Assembly (NCBI GenBank): GCA_963971575.1
Contig: OZ020624.1
Span: 14,167,249-14,231,248, forward strand
DNA length: 64,000 nt
Direction: 5' to 3'
From: Liopterus haemorrhoidalis
Taxonomy: Eukaryota > Arthropoda > Insecta > Coleoptera > Dytiscidae
Numbering within the stretch: position 1 is the stretch's first letter; each line of letters starts with the position of its first letter. Both the position numbers and the translations under genes were made by a program. Under the pieces are notes generated by a model. The model searched no databases. It saw only the letters and a program-made list of their open reading frames with translations, and was not told the origin of the DNA. Below are positions 1 through 10,625 of the stretch, in pieces.

Positions 1-1096
1 CGAATTTTAAAAATTATTTAACTTGAACTTCGAAACTATTTTTCAAGAATGAAAGTGAATCTAATTTTTCTATTTCTTGATACGTTTTCCATTTACCATG
101 TACGCCATAAAAATTATAGTATAATACAACAATGAATCAAAACATTTTACTGTACGACCAACACAGAGCGTGTCATGGTAGTTTTTTTTATATATGTATA
201 ATAATAATTTTATTTATGGGTGCTCCAACATCTATACTCTATCTCAGAAAGACTGATAGTAATAAATCATTTTGTCAGGCAGTTATCAGTGGCGTGCACA
301 TTTTAAACACGCTTAAATTGGTTTTGTGTATTTCTATATTACTATTTATCATTTTATTAAACGCACGCCTGTGACCATATTTATCATATCATTAAACACA
401 CCCTTGTGACCATATTTTTCCTCAAAATTTTAGGGTAAAATTTTTATGATCTATTGTGTTTAACCCTAGTTCGTATTCCCATATAATATGTGCGGCACAC
501 TCGGTTGTTTTTAACAATATTTCGTTTCGAACTATTCATATTTTGTCGCTTTTGTTTTGCCGCTTCTGTGTGAAAAACAATAACTTTTTACAAATAATAA
601 ATTTTATTATTATCAGTCTTACTGAGATAGAGTATAGGTTATTAGCACCCTGTTATATTAAGGAATTTTACATTGTACATTTCATATTTAAATTTACCAT
701 TGACCAACCGTCTTTTTTATTTAAACACGATGTCTTAGTAATTTGGGGAAAAAAATATGATAACCCGAGTCTGCCCAAAGAATCCAATTATAGTATTGAA
801 ATTTTCCGGAACAAACCGAAAGTACTGCATATCAAGGACAACTTTGATTTTTTAAATGGTAACGTATGCCGAGTTGGGTGTCTTTGGAGCTTTTGAAAAG
901 AAATAACTATTACTTAAAGATTTTTTACTATATTTTACGCTTTAACCTCTTAATCCGTGAATAAACAAACACATTTTTATTTTTGTAAAATAATTTAAAA
1001 GATTTTCGCCAAAAAGCGTTAGTTTCCCACCTTATCTCCTAGAGAGGTTGATCTAAAAATCTGAAAAAATCTCCATTATGTACATTGTTGGAAACC
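1..1096. other. Unassigned AT-rich sequence
   Basis: I recognise no gene here. Two short open frames (132-374 and 456-896, plus strand) are hydrophobic or low-complexity and match no family I know. About 36 bp is tandemly duplicated near 343-415 (units ending in 'tgtgaccatat'). The stretch around 210-268 recurs in inverted orientation around 597-655 (shared core 'ctatactctatctcag'), so part of this region is a diverged inverted repeat. Confidence 0.5.
1021..1085 (-). repeat. Dispersed repeat motif, inverted relative to 5300-5365
   Basis: Read on the minus strand, this stretch matches the plus strand at about 5300-5365: 'atggagattttttc', then 'tttagatcaacc' and 'ggagataa.gtggg'. The two copies face each other about 4.2 kb apart. 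The family is not recognised. Confidence 0.5.
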
Positions 1097-1278
1097 GGAT
1101 TAGTTAGGGCTCTCAGACGTCCCAGAAAACCGGGATTGTCCCGGTTTTGAAGTCTATGTCCCGGTGTCTCGAGACAGTCTCTCTGGACGCCTATTTGTCC
1201 TGGTTTTGTGTATTTTAATAATTTATTAAGTCAGTCAGGAGTCGCCGCGGGAACGCACATCATTGGACGAATTTTAAT

Positions 1279-2455
1279 TTGTCCGACGGTAAAGAAAGTA
1301 AAGCGCCAAAAACTCTATTAAAGTTTTTTAATGACCCATTAAGTGAGGCATACTTCTGGTTCATTCATAGCCAGGTCGAATCGGTCAATTTGAAAATATT
1401 ACAAATTGAGGGGAAAAACAAATCTATAATGGAAGTTTTCGGTGTATTAAAAGATACAGCAGCTATGTTTGAAGAAAGATACAGACAGTGTTTTTACCAA
1501 AACGTGTAGAAACAATTTTGAAAGAACGTGAAGAATCTGGGGAAGAATAATAAAAATGAAATTAATAATTTTAAAATGGAAGTTACTAATTTCTATGAAA
1601 TGTTTTTTGAATATTTAAATAAGTGGATAAAAGCACTTGAACATTTTTCAATATTTTGTTGGATGGTTTTAAAAGCAAAAACCAGAATGAAAAAATGTAC
1701 AACAAACATTAAATTACTTCAACAATTAGAATATTGAAATAAATGAGAGTTATTAATTCAACCAAATATCAACAGTGTAAAAAATTGTTGAACTAAAAAT
1801 TGCAGTAAATAAAGACTGGAAGTCTAAAACCGCTTAAAAAAGTGGATAATAATTTTATCCAAGATGGACAAGATTTCTATTCCAGGCCACAATGCAAACG
1901 TCGAACGTATTTTCTCGCTGATCGAAATTCAGCGGACCGACGAGCGTAATTCGCTATCATGTGATACTGAAGAGACCATTGGCGCACCCAGGAATTTTTG
2001 TTGTAGAGGGGGGGGGGGGGCGGAAGACAAAATTATTTAAATTATGAATAAGGTGCTAAATTTCAAGTGATGATCTAAAACAAAAAATCCTCGCTTCGGA
2101 AATACAAAGTCATGACCTAAAACAAAAAAGGTCCTCACTTCTAAAATACAAGTGATGACCTAAAAAAAAGGTCCTCGCTTCGGAAATATAAAGTGATGAC
2201 CTAAAAAAAGGGTTCTCACTTGTAAAATACAAGTGTAGACCGGAAAAAAATCCTCATCTCTGTTTTAAAATTTTCTAGTGTGTTTGTGTGTTTTTATTTC
2301 CTTCCTTCTTAGGGGGGGGGGCTCCCCTGGGTGCGCCACTGGTAGAGGCTATTCTACAGTGCGTGATAAATTTTGATTTTAGTTGTAATGAGTACGTTTT
2401 AAAAGAAGGCGAATTGTTAAAAAGAGCTAAATTCAACCAAAAGTATTTATAAAAT
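1279..2455 (+). pseudogene. hAT transposase remnant
   Basis: C-terminal part of a hAT transposase spread over several frames. 1279-1509 reads 'FFNDPLSEAYFWFIHSQVES', typical of the RNase-H-fold region of invertebrate hAT proteins. 1528-1737 continues with 'FSIFCWMVL'. Around 1863-1976 the frame reads 'HNANVERIFSLIEIQRTDERN', the hAT C-terminal dimerisation signature (N-x-x-VERIFS). After the nested MITE, 2342-2455 resumes with 'FDFSCNEYVLKEGELLK', the usual C-terminal end. The N-terminal BED finger and first catalytic Asp are not seen. Frame breaks and the insertion make it non-functional. The 1279 frame opens with TTG, so that start is arbitrary. Confidence 0.75.
1977..2341. mobile_element. 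hAT-type MITE nested in the hAT transposase
   Basis: The ends are inverted repeats: left cattGGCGCACCCAGG, right CCTGGGTGCGCCactg. Flanking 8-mers gaagagac (1969-1976) and gtagaggc (2342-2349) agree at 6 of 8 positions, as expected for a decayed hAT target duplication, and the transposase reading resumes on the far side. The interior (about 2050-2250) is a minisatellite of roughly 50 bp, each unit holding 'gtgatgacctaaaa' and 'ggtcctc.ctt'. G-runs sit just inside both ends. It encodes no protein. Confidence 0.75.
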
Positions 2456-2931
2456 GCTTTTGTATGGATTTTATTTGGAAATAATTTATTGCAGTGCTTT
2501 TTTGTCATAGAACGCGCCGGAACGACGTACAGACACCTATTTTCGACGGGTATTTAAAAGTATTAAAATTATTTGAAAATTATTATATCAACTATTGAAC
2601 AAGAATTTGCTGTGAACTTGTAATCTAAATACTTTAAATTTCATATACCATAAGTTAAGATCTGGATATCATTTTTTTAAATAAAAAGCGCTGATTTATT
2701 GTAATAATTTATTAATTATTTATTGTAATTGTATAGGAATTTATTTTTATTTCTGTTAATTATTTGTAATTTTAATTTTTGTGTTAGAAATAAAACAATA
2801 ATAATTGTAATATAAAATCTAATTAATTCCTCCCGATTAGTTAAAAATTGCGCGTACAGAATCAAGCCCCCCTCACCCTGTCACTCCGTCCTGGTTTGCT
2901 CTGTTGACAATCTGAGAGCCCTAGGATTAGT

Positions 2932-3582
2932 TCAACAGGAATTTTTTATCTGACAAGTTTTTCGAAAATATCGATTTTCTGTGTCGTTGAAAAATGTAAT
3001 TATTTAAAAAAAAAATTATTGTGATATCAAAAGAAAGTTCTTAAATAATTACACAGGTCCGGGGCCCTCATAAAATAGGGTTCCTAAAATGGTCTGCCAT
3101 AAAATTAAAATTAACATAATATTTTCGAAAAATGGATTACATTTGTTATTGAATAATTACGGAATAACATTCCTGAATGAAAATATATATTCACAGAAAA
3201 AATATTTTGTTTGTAGTGATATAAAATATTTTTTTCACTGTCCGTTACAAAACAGATCACAGAAATAATATTGTTCTAAAACGGTAATGTAATCAAATAA
3301 ATATATAACACCCAGCAATGATGAAAAGTTAAATACGTAAGATCCACAGATGCAAAAGTTCAATCTTAACAATTTACATATAAATGAAAGAATTGTATTA
3401 ATGGTTTATCAGTCAGAGAGTTGAACTGTTAATGAGAGCGGCCCAAGTTCCTAAAAATGCGCGCGGGTGGCCAAAATATGTTAGGGGGCTCAAAATAAGT
3501 TAGGAGCCCAAAATATGTTAAGGGGCCCAACTATAAAATCTTACCCAGGGCCAGAAAAAAGGTAATTACGGCACTGTTTATC
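2932..3582. other. Unassigned sequence with GGGCCC-rich ends
   Basis: No gene is seen. At 3055-3100 the sequence reads 'caggtccggggccctcataaaataggg'; around 3480-3577 it carries repeats of 'aaaatatgttagggggc' and ends '..acggcactg'. These look like DNA-transposon termini, but I could not match a target duplication. Confidence 0.35.
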
Positions 3583-5125
3583 ACTATTAAGAATGTGCTA
3601 TTTTATTTGTAAATATTTCACTACTATAAATGTTTTTTGTTAATTTCGAAAAAGATATACACTACCTTATACCCTTTTCACACTAGATCTTTAAGATCGG
3701 ATGTTAAAGTGAATGTATCTTTAAACGCTAATGTGAAACCGTATGGCCTCGGTTAAATACAAGCAATGTTTAAGACAGAGATCTGCGTCTGAAACTTCGT
3801 CCACATTGCCAACTTAATTTCTATTATAAAAAATACTCCTTGAATTTGTGCTGTCAACATTTCATATTATCATAAACAAGAATACTGTATTATATCGACG
3901 TTATAAGAAGTTTATACTTATTGTTATAATAAAATTATTTATTTTAATAATGTGTTTAATAAAATACAGAGCTACAATAATTGAGATAAAATTTATCGAC
4001 TTATATGTTAATACAGGTGTAATATATTCTTTATTGTAGTGCCTTTATTGTAGAATGAAATGAAATATCCTTAATTGTTTATAATAATTCAAAATGTGCG
4101 TCTGCGCAGATAGTTCAAAACTGGTAATTTCATGACGGTAACTTAAGGACAAAATTACTGTAGCTGATGACAGCACCAGAGATTTAAACATCAAGTGTGA
4201 AAGCATACCGATCTTAAACATCGGTGAACTTTAAGTTCACTCGTCTTAAAGATCTAGTATGAAAAGGGTATTAGTCATAAATACAAAAAAACCATAACAG
4301 TATTAGCGATAATTCCGCCATGCATTAAAAAAATAATTAATTTAGACAAAAACATCAAAACTGCAATATTTTTCAGAAACGAATTCTAAATCAAAAATTC
4401 CTCTTGACCGTTTCCGGTTAAGAGCTATGTACATTACTTAGAATTTGTTTCAGTTTTTTTAGTTTAACCCCTTTCGATTAAAGGGGAAAACTTTCTACGA
4501 GGAAATATGGCTATAGCTATAGTCCCGATAAAATCCTTAGAACCTTCCATTAAATTTAAATAATTTACCAAAAGTCCTAACATTTTTTTCTAGATTTGCT
4601 TTGTCTTCAAGTCTTCATTAGATTAATAAGAAATATATTATATAATGCTTCATTTATTTATATTTATCAGTATTTATAAATGGCATCATTTTTCTCAATT
4701 TCAGAAACGTATTTCTCACTATTAACAATGTGTTATTTGTTTTATAAGTATTTCATTACTAAAAATGATTTATTCCTCTTTGATACCTTAAAAATAAAAG
4801 GTTGAATCACAACGCATAATAGTATAATAGTGTAATTAACGTATATATATTTTTTTTTATATTTTTAATTTAAAAAGAAAGGCACACTATCTTAGCCATA
4901 AATACAAACAATCCATACATTATTATCCATAATTTAGCCCGAATTAAAAAAAAATAATTAATTTTGTCAAAAACACAAATACAGCAATAATTTTCAAAAA
5001 CGAAATCTGGTCAAAAAAATCCTCTCGTACATTTCGGTTCATTCGGTTCACATCAATGTAAATTACTTATAATATTTACAGATTTTTAGTTTAACCCCTT
5101 TGGGTAAAAGGGGGTGGGAAAAGAT
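3583..5125. repeat. Diverged direct duplication, one copy interrupted by a MITE
   Basis: Copy 1 is 3583-3669 joined to 4271-4505; copy 2 is about 4711-5125. Shared blocks in order include 'cactatta.aatgtg.ta', 'ataaatacaaa', 'aaaataattaattt', 'gcaat.atttttca.aaacga' and 'tttagtttaacccctttcg'. Copy 2 has no MITE, so it serves as a natural empty site. Spacing and indels show the duplication is old. Confidence 0.7.
3670..4270. mobile_element. 601-bp MITE with TTA target duplication (PIF/Harbinger-like)
   Basis: Terminal inverted repeats begin TACCCTTTTCACACTAGATC and the right end is its near-perfect inverse (gatctagtatgaaaagggta). TTA lies immediately outside both ends (3667-3669, 4271-4273). 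The duplicated copy at about 4890 reads 'cacactatcTTAgccataaatac' with one TTA, confirming the insertion point and the 3-bp duplication. A 3-bp TWA duplication is characteristic of PIF/Harbinger. The short frame at 3848-4039 inside it is not convincing. Confidence 0.82.
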
Positions 5126-6459
5126 CTTGTTTAGCACATTTTTGGCTGAATTCGTGTTAAAAAAAACGAATTTTTAAAAACTACTTTTCGTTCCCTAATT
5201 TACTTCCAAAGGTCTTCCTTTTGTCACCACACAATAAATTTTAAAAAATTTATTGAAAAAACGTATTAAAAATGCTCGTAAAGCTATTTGGGTTCCCATC
5301 AATGTTCAATATGGAGATTTTTTTCCGAATTTTAGATCAACCCCTCTGGGAGATAAAGTGGGGGACAAAAATTTCTTGTTTCAGATTGAATCGAAACTAG
5401 GAGTAGGTAAAAATCGACAAACTATGTGTTTTTTTAATTCGACTGATACCCAACAAAATACTAATTCATAGTTAGTTATAATATTTTATAAGACACTGTT
5501 TGGGCAAAATTTATGGAATATTTCTGTCTAAAACACATTTAACAAATTCGGATTTTTTGTGACTTCTAATTATCACTTTATGGTATATACAACCATTTGA
5601 TGTCTGTTCTTGCTCTGGCACTACAGAAAAAAATATATATTTTTGGTTAAAAAAATAAATTTTCTAAAAATTGTAATTTGAAATTTTTGACAAAGATTAA
5701 AATGAATAAATAAATAGACAAGTAATTAGTGATACTATGTTTATTAATAAGGACCTATATTTCCTGCATTCCAAATTAATAACCATAATTGTGTGATAAT
5801 AAAATAAATTGAATTGAATTGAATTGAATTGAATTATATGGTGTATTGACAAGTGAAGACACATTTCCTCTGAAGTGAGATAGTTCTTTTTTAATTTGAC
5901 TTGTATATTAGATTTTATTTACTCTTTGTCTTGCAACCTACACAGATATTTTCACCTTTTTACCTTAATCCATTCAAATTTTAAATAGTACCGTTTCGAC
6001 TAGAATATTTTTGTACATTAGGTAATATAAAGCTTACTTTAGTCTAAAATAACGAAGATTGCGTAAGTGTCGTGAGTATATATAATATCTGACAGACATT
6101 ATTACGTTTCCAGACCCGGTATGTATCTTGACAGACCCAAACAGTGTTGCCAAGTTTCGGGTCTGTGAAGGTATATAGTGTATAGCGGGTCTGTATAAGT
6201 CGTATGAATTACAAATATTTTATACAAGCCCGACACGCGCACCATCTTCACGGAAATTTCGTGAACTAAATTTGTATAAAAAAACACGTTCTACCGCTTT
6301 CCCAGACCCACCTGAAACTCATTGCTAAAGATTGTTTGAGGCCTAATTCGTACTTCTAGCATAGAAAACGTTGTCAGACCCGATGCCGGGTCTGAGCTTG
6401 TCACTTTTGGTCTGGTAACGCCTGCAGAGTATAGCGAGTTGGGTCTGTATAAGCGGTGA

Positions 6460-6463
<4 letters not shown>
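5126..6463. other. Unassigned AT-rich sequence with short microsatellite
   Basis: A second copy of the dispersed motif of 1021-1085 lies at about 5300-5365. A (TTGAA)n run of about five units lies near 5810-5837. From about 6105 to 6455, 'gggtctgtataag' and 'cagaccc' recur in two blocks roughly 250 bp apart, an unclassified duplication. The short minus-strand frames there look spurious. Confidence 0.4.
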
Positions 6464-6492
<29 letters not shown>

Positions 6493-6746
6493 CGGGAATA
6501 ATGGCCTAGGCAGTGAATAACTGACACACACAGTTTAATTATTCAAATATAGTAGTTGATTACAATTTAATTTGTTGATTACGCAGCCACACAGGCACCA
6601 CACAGTACATGGCATGCGGCCATCTTGACTCTAACTCTCGTCGTTCTTGTTCTCGCTACTCGCGCTACTCTCCTGGACCACGGGTTGCGGTCTCCCAGGC
6701 GCAAGCATTAGGGATTAGCTAATCGTATCTGACATATATATATATA
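6464..6746. repeat. Two (TA)n tracts enclosing an unassigned fragment
   Basis: A (TA)n run occupies about 6464-6492 and a second about 6733-6746. Between them lies about 240 bp of less AT-rich DNA with 'cgcagccacacaggcacc' and 'gcggccatcttgactc', possibly an LTR fragment of an unrecognised element. The second tract is the insertion site of the LTR element starting at 6747. Confidence 0.5.
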
Positions 6747-7012
6747 TGTTAGCATATAGCCTTCCACGAAGCCCTGTTACGTCACCATAAAATGTTATCA
6801 CGATGCAATCCGTAATCTGGACCCACTAATGATAACGACTCATTAACGATAATGATGACGGCTCATCACACTAATTGGTTTTTATAAAACACACGTAGAA
6901 TTTGATAGAGAGATCAGATGTTTTCGTACGTTGTAAGAGTGAATACTTAGAATAAAATAGTCTGTGAACAAGTTGAGTTTTATTTAAACAATAGATCCCT
7001 TATTTGTTTACA
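6747..7012 (+). repeat. 5' LTR (family 1)
   Basis: Direct 266-bp repeat of 10311-10576 with TG...CA ends. It contains 'aataaaatag' late in the repeat as a possible polyadenylation signal. Confidence 0.92.
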
Positions 7013-7028
7013 TCAGAAGTGGGATTCG
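7013..7028 (+). promoter_or_regulatory. Primer-binding site, tRNA-Leu type
   Basis: TCAGAAGTGGGATTCG directly follows the 5' LTR. It is complementary to the 3' portion of insect tRNA-Leu (known family knowledge). The same motif follows the 5' LTRs at 46175, 47943 and, on the minus strand, 44058. Confidence 0.75.
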
Positions 7029-8394
7029 CGCACGTCTTTATAGTATGTTGTTTCTGTTATTTTATTGGGATCTTGCTTTGTTGCATTTTTGCAGTGTTTT
7101 GTTTAAATTATTAATTTGATGATTAAGTGACAAAAAGTGACAAATTATTACCTAATGTTTGTCTAAGATAGTAGTTTGAAAGTGAAAAACGCAAGTGATA
7201 CGTTTCAATTATTGCAAATAATAAGTGATTATGGTGGAACACATTGGTGGAACTTCCACCGTGGAAGGAAAATGAAACGTTTGAAAACGATTTCCGACGT
7301 TTTTAGATGAAACACTTTTCAGGCTATAATTTTTCAGGTATTATTCGTGCTATCAAACTAGTTACGTCTGGTAAAGCTATTTCCTAATAGAATTTATACT
7401 TAGTGATTGACAACAGATTGAGGTGCAGTTAAGACGAAGTAGCAAATGTATTGATGAAAATTATCAAAATTGACAAGCGTTGTTTTATTTATGGACAAAC
7501 AACTTACATGCAGGAAAATCTTTAGATAATGAATAAAATGGTTCTTGTAATGAAGAAGAAATACAAAAAAATTGTCAGAAGGGACGAACGGTATTCTGTT
7601 TATGGACAAATTGTACGAAGGTAATGGTTAGAACATGAGTAAAATGGTAAGAGAAGTTTTATTAGTTTGATTATGTGGCACGTATTAGTCGATGCTTACT
7701 GAAAAGGTTAAACAACAAACGAGACGAACGATAAAAATTAGTCATGAGGATTGAAATTAGAGATCAATTCAAATTATTTAAAATTAAGAGTAATACGATT
7801 TGAGTTTAGAGATCTAAGTTCTGCTGATTGAGTTTAAACTTTGATAAGAATTAGAAATTTGTATTCAGAATGACAAACGGCAGATCACTGATATTAGAAA
7901 TGCGAAATACGAGAGTTACCTTTTATGTTTTTACATACGACCACTAGATGGCAAGATTGAAATGTGTCATTGCTATATTCGTAAAATTTGACATTTGTTA
8001 TTGTGAATGGCAGCTTATAAATTGACCAAGTAGTTTGTTGACAGTGGTGCGTAGAAGTTGAAATGTTCTAGCATGAATTTGGATAAAGTACGTTCAAACT
8101 AATAGTAAGGGCTGAACTACACTACAAGATGCAAATAAATTTTCCGATAGCATTGCAAGGCTAAAATAAAGGATAAACGAAAGACGGTATGGAAATTTAG
8201 CACCAAATAATAAGAGAATAATGAGGTTCAATAATACGGGAGTACCAAGTTGAGTCTGTAACTGATGTGGTGGTTGTGGATACACAGACAAATATAGGCA
8301 GGCGAAAGGTGTCGAAGGCGTCTCATAAGGCGTCAAATATGCCTTGGCCTTAAGTTTGTACTAATGATACACAATTGATGAAAATGCCAATATA

Positions 8395-8422
8395 AAGAGA
8401 GAGAGAGAGAGAGAGAGAGAGA
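8395..8422. repeat. (GA)n microsatellite
   Basis: Uninterrupted run of about 14 GA units inside the LTR element. Confidence 0.95.
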
Positions 8423-8924
8423 ATTTAAAATTAATGCACATTGCTTGTGCAGATCTTTTGATACAGTTATTGCAGGTTTTAGTGCCAGGAGATAAATTAA
8501 TTAAATTTGTTCTTCATTCCTTGGAGAACTCCAACAAGGACTAAAATAGTGAGAACCGTAGCATTCTACTTAATTTTACTTGTTTTGACAATGCGCTTGA
8601 TAACAGATAAAGTCGCAGTTTACCAGAACTAGAAAATGAAATGATCTGAAGAGAAATAAAAAAAAAAATGTCAGTATGGTCGAGCGGTATATAGAAAATT
8701 CAGTTGGTCTTGAAATCACAATACAAAAAAAAACACTGGTACGACACCTTTACAACTGCTCCTGGGAGTAGATAATTCCAGCCCAGATAATAAAGGCTTG
8801 AATGAAATCAAGCCCTTTTGCGCGATTTAACACCATTACGGAATCGACAACTTGATCGCGAAAGAGTTGAGAGATAATCGTGGCTTTGAAAACGCTAACC
8901 GAAAAAGGCGAGATACTTTACAGT

Positions 8925-9595
8925 TTTCGTTGGGAGATTTTGTGCTGACACATAGGGATTCCAAATTGCACATCAGTAAAAACAGATTACGAGCTTTTGG
9001 GTCCCTATGAAGTACTTAAATGCTTAGATAAAGGTCGATACGAGTTGATGAAAGTTGTTACGAATTTCATCACTAAGGCAACAAAGGGACTAGTAAGTCG
9101 GTGGCCTGAAAGTTGGGTGGTGAGCTGTGATATGAAATACCTCATCGAGATGTTCGAATCTGATGAGTCAGGTAACTTTCAATGCTAAGTATTAGTTGAT
9201 CAGTTGTATTTTGTCTTTTTAGGGTGGTTGGATTACCACTGGCAGATTAGTCAGTTTCTGGGATAATAAAGTAGAAACTGGTCTAATAGTTGATCTCTTA
9301 CGGCCAGAGTTGTGCCGTTGGAGGAGATTTCTCAACATTAATCGTTTTATTTTTTAGAACAACAGCCCTCAGACTTTTTACAGCATTCGAGTTCTGCAGA
9401 CCATGTTCCTGGAAAAGACTAGGAGATGACAGGCGGCGCTTCGAGAGCGGAAGCTATCCGTTATGAAATTGGAGAAAAAGTAGTAGTAGAAGACATACAA
9501 TTGACCTGTAGCGGCAAGTTGGGGGCCAAGTTTCTAGGGCCTTATGAAGTTTTGAGTGTAAGGGCGAACGATCGCTATTTATGTAGCGCTTAAAC
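8925..9595 (+). pseudogene. Gypsy-type integrase C-terminal remnants (two)
   Basis: Around 8925-9130 the translation reads 'FSLGDFVLTHRDSK' followed by 'FGPYEVLKCLDKGRYELMKV'; around 9430-9590 it reads 'YEIGEKVVVEDIQL' then 'KFLGPYEVLSVRANDRYL'. Both are the C-terminal module of Ty3/gypsy integrases (G-D-x-V, then GPYEV...RYEL). They are separated, frame-shifted and lack the zinc-binding and catalytic core. Two differing copies suggest duplication or a mosaic origin. Confidence 0.65.
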
Positions 9596-9668
9596 CGCAC
9601 GAAGGTAACTGATTATGTTGAGAATAACTAGAATGGTAAGAGACATTTTATTGCTTTCATAAAATGAT

Positions 9669-10160
9669 AAGGCACTGAGTATGAAGCAGCGACAGTCACT
9701 GAGCTTGTTGAGTACCGCAAGACACACTGGTCGTTTTTGCTTTGTGAAGGCACCGAGTATAAAGAAGCGACAGTCACTGAGCTTGTTGGGTACTGTAGAC
9801 AATCTGTAATGAAATAAATGGATAGTTGAGTTGAGAATTGATAGCTTGTCGAGTACCGCAAGACACACTGGTCGTGTTGAGGGCAGTTGAACGATCAGGG
9901 ACCGTCTCTGCTAGTTGAGAGCAGTTGAACGGTCAGGGATCGTCTCTGCCAGTTGAACGATAAGGGACCGTCTCTGCCAGTTGAGAGCAGTTGAACGGTC
10001 AGGTATCGTCTATGTAGGTTAAGACCATGGTCTATATGTAGATTGAATGAGGGCCCTCGAATGTGGTGTGGATCTTAAATGGTCAATGGTGTGGATCTTA
10101 AATGATCAGGGATCTGAAATGGTCAGGGACCTTAAAAGGTCAATGATATTGGACCTTAGA
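9669..10160 (+). repeat. Tandem-repeat zone before the 3' LTR
   Basis: Three kinds of units: 'agcgacagtcactgagcttgttg' twice (about 110 bp apart); 'cagttgaacg.tcagggaccgtctctgc' about four times (9885-10015); and 'gtgtggatcttaaatgatca'-type units (10065-10150). The same zone occurs in the copy at 45910-47706 with a different number of units. Confidence 0.8.
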
Positions 10161-10310
10161 TCTTTTCTTTTTCCTTAAATCTTTTTGAAGACTGTTTCAG
10201 ACTATTCTAAGGCCTACATGATCATCCCCTGATGACATCTACCACATCATCATTTACCAGATATTCGTCTACAGAAAGGACGTGAGGACACGCCAGTAGC
10301 AGGACGGCCG

Positions 10311-10566
10311 TGTTAGCATATAGCCTTCCACGAAGCCCTGTTACGTCACCATAAAATGTTATCACGATGCAATCCGTAATCTGGACCCACTAATGATAAC
10401 GACTCATTAACGATAATGATGACGGCTCATTACACTAATTGGTTTTTATAAAACACACGTAGAATTTGATAGAGAGATCAGATGTTTTCGTACGTTGTAA
10501 GAGTGAATACTTAGAATAAAATAGTCTGTGAACAAGTTGAGTTTTATTTAAACAATAGATCCCTTA

Positions 10567-10576
<10 letters not shown>
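10311..10576 (+). repeat. 3' LTR (family 1)
   Basis: Matches 6747-7012 with very few differences. It is preceded by 'gcaggacggccg', the same sequence that precedes the 3' LTRs at 47440 and 50254. No classical long polypurine tract is visible there. Confidence 0.92.

Positions 10577-10624
<48 letters not shown>
10577..10624. repeat. (TA)n microsatellite
   Basis: About 24 TA units directly abutting the 3' LTR. Confidence 0.95.

Positions 10625-10625
<1 letters not shown>

Larger units (their letters stand above)
1105..2923 (+). mobile_element. hAT-superfamily DNA transposon (decayed)
   Basis: The left end reads TAGGGCTCTCAGA and the right end is its inverse (tctgagagcccta), giving 12-13 bp terminal inverted repeats. 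The element is flanked by a perfect 8-bp target duplication, GGATTAGT, at 1097-1104 and 2924-2931; 8-bp duplications are diagnostic of hAT. It holds a broken transposase with hAT dimerisation-domain motifs and a nested smaller element at 1977-2341. The exact target duplication suggests insertion age is moderate even though the coding frame is lost. Confidence 0.88.
6747..10576 (+). mobile_element. LTR retrotransposon, 266-bp LTRs, non-autonomous (family 1, copy 1)
   Basis: LTRs at 6747-7012 and 10311-10576 are almost identical, start TGTTAGCAT and end TTTACA, and face the same way. The first LTR is followed by a tRNA-Leu-type primer-binding site. The interior has only integrase remnants and tandem repeats, with no gag, protease or RT, so the copy needs a helper. 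A (TA)n run lies on each side, so the target duplication cannot be read. Its 3' interior matches the 45910-47706 copy; its middle matches the 47770-50427 element although that element has different LTRs. Confidence 0.9.

Noticed and set aside
132..896. Two plus-strand frames as possible small genes
   Set aside because: No recognised domain, low complexity, overlap with inverted and tandem repeats, and no splice or promoter signals that I could support.
3055..3577. Possible hAT or Kolobok element with GGGCCC-rich ends
   Set aside because: The ends are not convincingly inverse of each other and no matching target duplication was found.
7013..7028. Fragment of a tRNA gene
   Set aside because: It is a 16-nt primer-binding site directly after an LTR, repeated after three other LTRs; no tRNA body is present.
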